This document shows positions 62,342-64,000 of a stretch of DNA of 64,000 nucleotides, one piece after another. The stretch comes from Deinococcus budaensis. Lineage in GTDB: Bacteria; Deinococcota; Deinococci; Deinococcales; Deinococcaceae. The first letter of the stretch is position 1. Every line of letters starts with the position of its first letter. The translations under genes and the position numbers were made by a program. Under the pieces are notes generated by a model. The model was not told where the DNA came from, did not search any database, and saw only the letters and a list, made by a program, of their open reading frames with translations. The stretch is from contig NZ_JACHFN010000007.1 of the NCBI RefSeq assembly GCF_014201885.1, positions 1 through 64,000 of the forward strand. The letters are read 5' to 3'.

Positions 62342-62361
<20 letters not shown>
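61990..62361 (+). CDS. Flavodoxin, C-terminally truncated by deletion
   Basis: The 123-residue frame opens [22 protein letters not shown], with the flavodoxin phosphate loop (SQHGNTE), and has [10 protein letters not shown] and [13 protein letters not shown], the second flavin-binding region. After [10 protein letters not shown] it runs out of homology and ends VSPPR. Related proteins continue for 25-35 residues, so the last strand and helix are missing. The junction is at about 62342, where PEP carboxykinase sequence begins. The FMN site itself looks complete. Confidence 0.72.
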
Positions 62362-63035
<674 letters not shown>

Positions 63036-63052
63036 CCGCCGATGCCGGGCCG

Positions 63053-64000
63053 TCACAGCAAGTCGAGCAGGACCCAGGCGAGCCCGGCCCCCAGGACCGC
63101 CATCGCCAGGCCCCAGGCCAGCAGCAGGCGAAAGACCCGCGCCCGGTCCACCTCCGCGGGCAGGGCGGCCAGGCAGAGGGCCCCGAGCGTCGAGAGGGGG
63201 CTCACGTCCACCATGTGGGAGCCCACGTCCACCGCGATGACGCCGCCCACCAGGCTGCCCGCCCCGACCTTGTGCAGCAGGTCCGGTACCAGCGGCACGA
63301 GCAGGGGCATCACCACCCCGGAGGAGGAGCTGCCCAGGCTCAGCAGCCCGGCCACAAAAGCCAGCAGGGCGTGAAAGAGGCCGGGCGCCGCGAGGCGGGC
63401 GAGCAGGTCGGTGGCGAGGTCGAGGCTGCCCGTCCCCTCCAGCAGGTTCACCAGCGTGCCGATCCCGCCCACGAGCAGGATCACGCCCCAGGGGAGGTCG
63501 CGGACGGCGCTCTCGGCGTCCCCCGCCCGCAGCAGGGTGAGGAGGGACGCCAGCACGAAGGCGGCGGCCGCGGCATTCACGCCCAGCAGCACCACGAGCA
63601 CCAGGAACGCGGCGAGGACAGCCAGGGTGAGGCGGCGCACGGGGGTCAGTGGGGGAACGTCGGGAGGGTCGGCCGTCCCGCCCGCACCCGCCCGGACCCG
63701 CAGCCCCCCCAGCAGGAGGTAGGCCAGCCCGGCGCTGAGGGACTGGAGGGCGGCGACCCCCGCGAACACGGTGAGGGGCAGGGCGGGGTCGTTCAGCCCG
63801 AGGCCCTCCAAGAGCGTCACGTTGAGGCTGCCCGTCACCGCGACGGGGGAAAAGGTGCCCGCGTTCGCCCCAGTGCACAGCAAGATGGCCATCAGCAGCG
63901 GGGAGACCCCCGCGCGGACGGCGGCGGGGAGCGCCACGGGCGCGAGCAGGGCCACAGCGGCGATGTTGCCCGGCCCCAGCGCGGACAGCGCGAAGGCCAG
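63053..64000 (-). CDS. SLC13/MatC-like permease, C-terminal part (cut by window edge)
   Basis: The frame is open from the right edge to the stop at 63053, about 315 residues. It has multiple membrane segments, LSALGPGNIAAVALLAPVAL, CTGANAGTFSPVAVTGS and LSLGSSSSGVVMPLLVPLVPDLLHKVG, matching anion permeases of the ion-transporter superfamily (SLC13/MatC type). These carry dicarboxylates or similar anions. The start and first helices lie outside the window. Confidence 0.75.
   Translation of the reverse strand: MAFALSALGPGNIAAVALLAPVALPAAVRAGVSPLLMAILLCTGANAGTFSPVAVTGSLNVTLLEGLGLNDPALPLTVFAGVAALQSLSAGLAYLLLGGLRVRAGAGGTADPPDVPPLTPVRRLTLAVLAAFLVLVVLLGVNAAAAAFVLASLLTLLRAGDAESAVRDLPWGVILLVGGIGTLVNLLEGTGSLDLATDLLARLAAPGLFHALLAFVAGLLSLGSSSSGVVMPLLVPLVPDLLHKVGAGSLVGGVIAVDVGSHMVDVSPLSTLGALCLAALPAEVDRARVFRLLLAWGLAMAVLGAGLAWVLLDLL

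Overview
The window is GC-rich, densely packed DNA. I assign it to a Deinococcus-type bacterium from its proteins: a DUF4388 protein coupled to a GTPase-like gene, DUF1269 and DUF421 proteins, lipoprotein subtilases carrying short aromatic repeats, and TANNNT boxes directly in front of several starts, as in leaderless Deinococcus genes. I saw no rRNA, tRNA, CRISPR array or replication origin.

Layout. 1-4 kb holds the DUF4388/GTPase pair, small membrane proteins, an FMN reductase and a gutted short-chain dehydrogenase. 4.1-13.1 kb is a plus-strand run: formylglycine-generating enzyme, a membrane gene broken by one stop codon, a BASS-family transporter, a sulfatase with the CTPSR site, two SulP transporters, a DUF421 protein and an intact dehydrogenase. 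13-24.7 kb is mostly membrane and housekeeping genes (AI-2E/PerM, GGDEF, CNNM/CorC, DUF421, CDF, DUF2254 + MscS), plus a divergent pair from two unrelated citrate-synthase-type families. 24.9-27.8 kb is a decayed patch: frameshifted DUF6328, damaged MarR, an IS481 transposase scrap, a broken MFS gene and a 122-bp inverted-repeat element.

27.9-38.5 kb is the most coherent unit. It encodes a ROK-type regulator, an argininosuccinate-lyase-like enzyme, a secreted PIG-L deacetylase with NEW3- and CBM9-like domains, a sugar ABC importer without an ATPase, a cytosolic PIG-L deacetylase, a PfkB kinase and a NagB-II-like SIS protein. I read it as uptake and stepwise breakdown of an N-acylated or otherwise substituted amino sugar, with deacetylation before phosphorylation. 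38.5-40.1 kb has a broken VOC gene, a single-domain response regulator and a gene broken by a 10-bp tandem duplication. 40.5-45.7 kb (minus) is an FCD regulator, a peptide-type ABC importer without ATPases and an acetamidase/formamidase. 46.3-47.9 kb is a degenerate IS3-family copy that truncates a methyltransferase.

48.1-54.4 kb (minus) is a three-gene unit: two lipoprotein subtilases with tandem aromatic repeats, then a 1,240-residue TPR/HD-GYP/TPR/GGDEF protein. 55.1-57.3 kb holds a multidomain peptidoglycan hydrolase with a small partner. 58.7-62.4 kb is an ABC exporter, two membrane proteins and a truncated flavodoxin fused by deletion to the tail of a GTP-type PEP carboxykinase. The right edge cuts an SLC13-like permease.

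At least a dozen genes are broken by frameshifts, in-frame deletions, a nonsense codon or insertion-sequence damage. Some single-base lesions lie in G/C runs and could be sequencing errors.
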